From 66-474 sp035688305 (GTDB lineage: Bacteria; Pseudomonadota; Gammaproteobacteria; Xanthomonadales; Rhodanobacteraceae): 33,138 nt of DNA. The notes under the pieces are model-generated. The model saw only the letters and a list, made by a program, of their open reading frames with translations. It was not told where the DNA came from and made no database searches. Shown piece after piece: positions 32,650 to 33,138 of this stretch. Both the position numbers and the translations under genes were made by a program. The stretch lies in NCBI GenBank assembly GCA_035688305.1, contig DASSNC010000038.1, positions 1 through 33,138 of the forward strand, in the 5' to 3' direction. The stretch's first letter is position 1, and the number at the start of each line of letters is the position of its first letter.

Positions 32650-33138
32650 ATGAACATTGAAAAGAAGACTGGGACGGACACGTCGCTGCGGCTGTCCGAT
32701 CCGGCGCTGTTGCGGATGCAATGCCGCATCGGTGCGCAGTGGTGCGACGCCGACAACGGCGCCACGGTGGACGTACGCAATCCAGCGACCGGCGAGTGTA
32801 TTGGCATGGTGCCGGACATGGGCGCCGCCGAAACCAAACGCGCGATCGACGCCGCGGCGCGGTCCTTGCCGGCATGGTCGGCGCGCACCGCCGGTGAGCG
32901 TGCGCAACTTTTGCGTGCCTTGAACGATGCGATGCTCGCGAATCGCGAAGACCTGGCCGTGATGTTGACGGCCGAGGGCGGCAAGCCACTTGCCGAGGCG
33001 CGCGGCGAGATCGGCTATTCGGCCTCGTTCCTCGAATGGTTCGCCGAGGAAGGCAAACGCTTGTATGGCGACGTGATCCCCGGCCACCAGGCGGACAAGC
33101 GCATCGTCGTGACCCGCCAGCCGGTAGGCGTGGTCGCT
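32650..33138 (+). CDS. gabD: Succinate-semialdehyde dehydrogenase GabD (5' part, runs off the window)
   Basis: This open frame has no stop before the window end (163 codons). The translation RIGAQWCDADNGATVDVRNP, then GADMGAAETKRAIDAAARSL-like text, EGGKPLAEARGEIGYSASF, LEWFAEEGKRLYGDVIPGHQ and ADKRIVVTRQPVGVV, follows E. coli GabD closely. GabD oxidises succinate semialdehyde to succinate with NADP+ in 4-aminobutyrate degradation. The catalytic Glu and Cys lie beyond the window. ATG 32650 is preceded by GGAG at eight bases. It is divergent from lexA. Confidence 0.93.
   Translation, partial: MNIEKKTGTDTSLRLSDPALLRMQCRIGAQWCDADNGATVDVRNPATGECIGMVPDMGAAETKRAIDAAARSLPAWSARTAGERAQLLRALNDAMLANREDLAVMLTAEGGKPLAEARGEIGYSASFLEWFAEEGKRLYGDVIPGHQADKRIVVTRQPVGVVA

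Overview
The window is high-GC chromosomal DNA of a gammaproteobacterium, most likely order Lysobacterales (Xanthomonadales) and perhaps family Rhodanobacteraceae. This placement is inferred from the gene set: a lexA-imuA-imuB-dnaE2 mutagenesis cassette, a YajR-like exporter, two TolB/TPR membrane proteins and a quinol-type nitric oxide reductase. It also fits the repeat families, which are GTAGGAGCGGG elements, GTCATNCC hairpins and TCAGGGACAATT / TCAGAGTCGAC hairpins. No rRNA, tRNA or CRISPR array was seen.

Layout. (1) 1-6426, osmotic and sodium stress: a decayed copy of the nhaA start, an outer-membrane porin, a glycine-betaine-type ABC transporter (proV-proW-proX, minus strand) and a divergent intact nhaA. 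(2) 6485-8909, copper handling on the minus strand: a putative outer-membrane protein, copC and copD. A small transposable element with a 9-bp target duplication has split copC from copD, and copD seems to start at ACG. (3) 9372-10781, a YajR-like MFS exporter. (4) 11176-15263, an accessory block on the plus strand: a tandem AAA+ ATPase, a WYL-domain regulator and a GIY-YIG-like protein. It is tightly packed, looks less GC-rich at its start, and is the best candidate for an undescribed system, possibly anti-phage. (5) 15440-17282, a RegB/RegA-type redox two-component system, divergent from a CLC chloride channel with a RCK_C tail (17404-19131). (6) 19302-26329, a quinol-dependent nitric oxide reductase between two paralogous TolB/TPR membrane proteins. 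(7) 26562-32373, the SOS mutasome operon lexA-imuA-imuB-dnaE2 behind a perfect LexA-type palindrome that touches the lexA start codon; dnaE2 carries an in-frame repeat insertion. (8) 32650 to the end, the 5' part of gabD.

The window is rich in small palindromic repeats. Three have visible consequences for genes: one lies between copC and copD, one is translated inside DnaE2, and one supplies the stop codon of a TPR gene. ProVWX imports compatible solute while NhaA expels sodium. RegBA may sense quinone redox state next to a quinol-fed NO reductase. LexA controls the error-prone polymerase complex directly downstream of itself.
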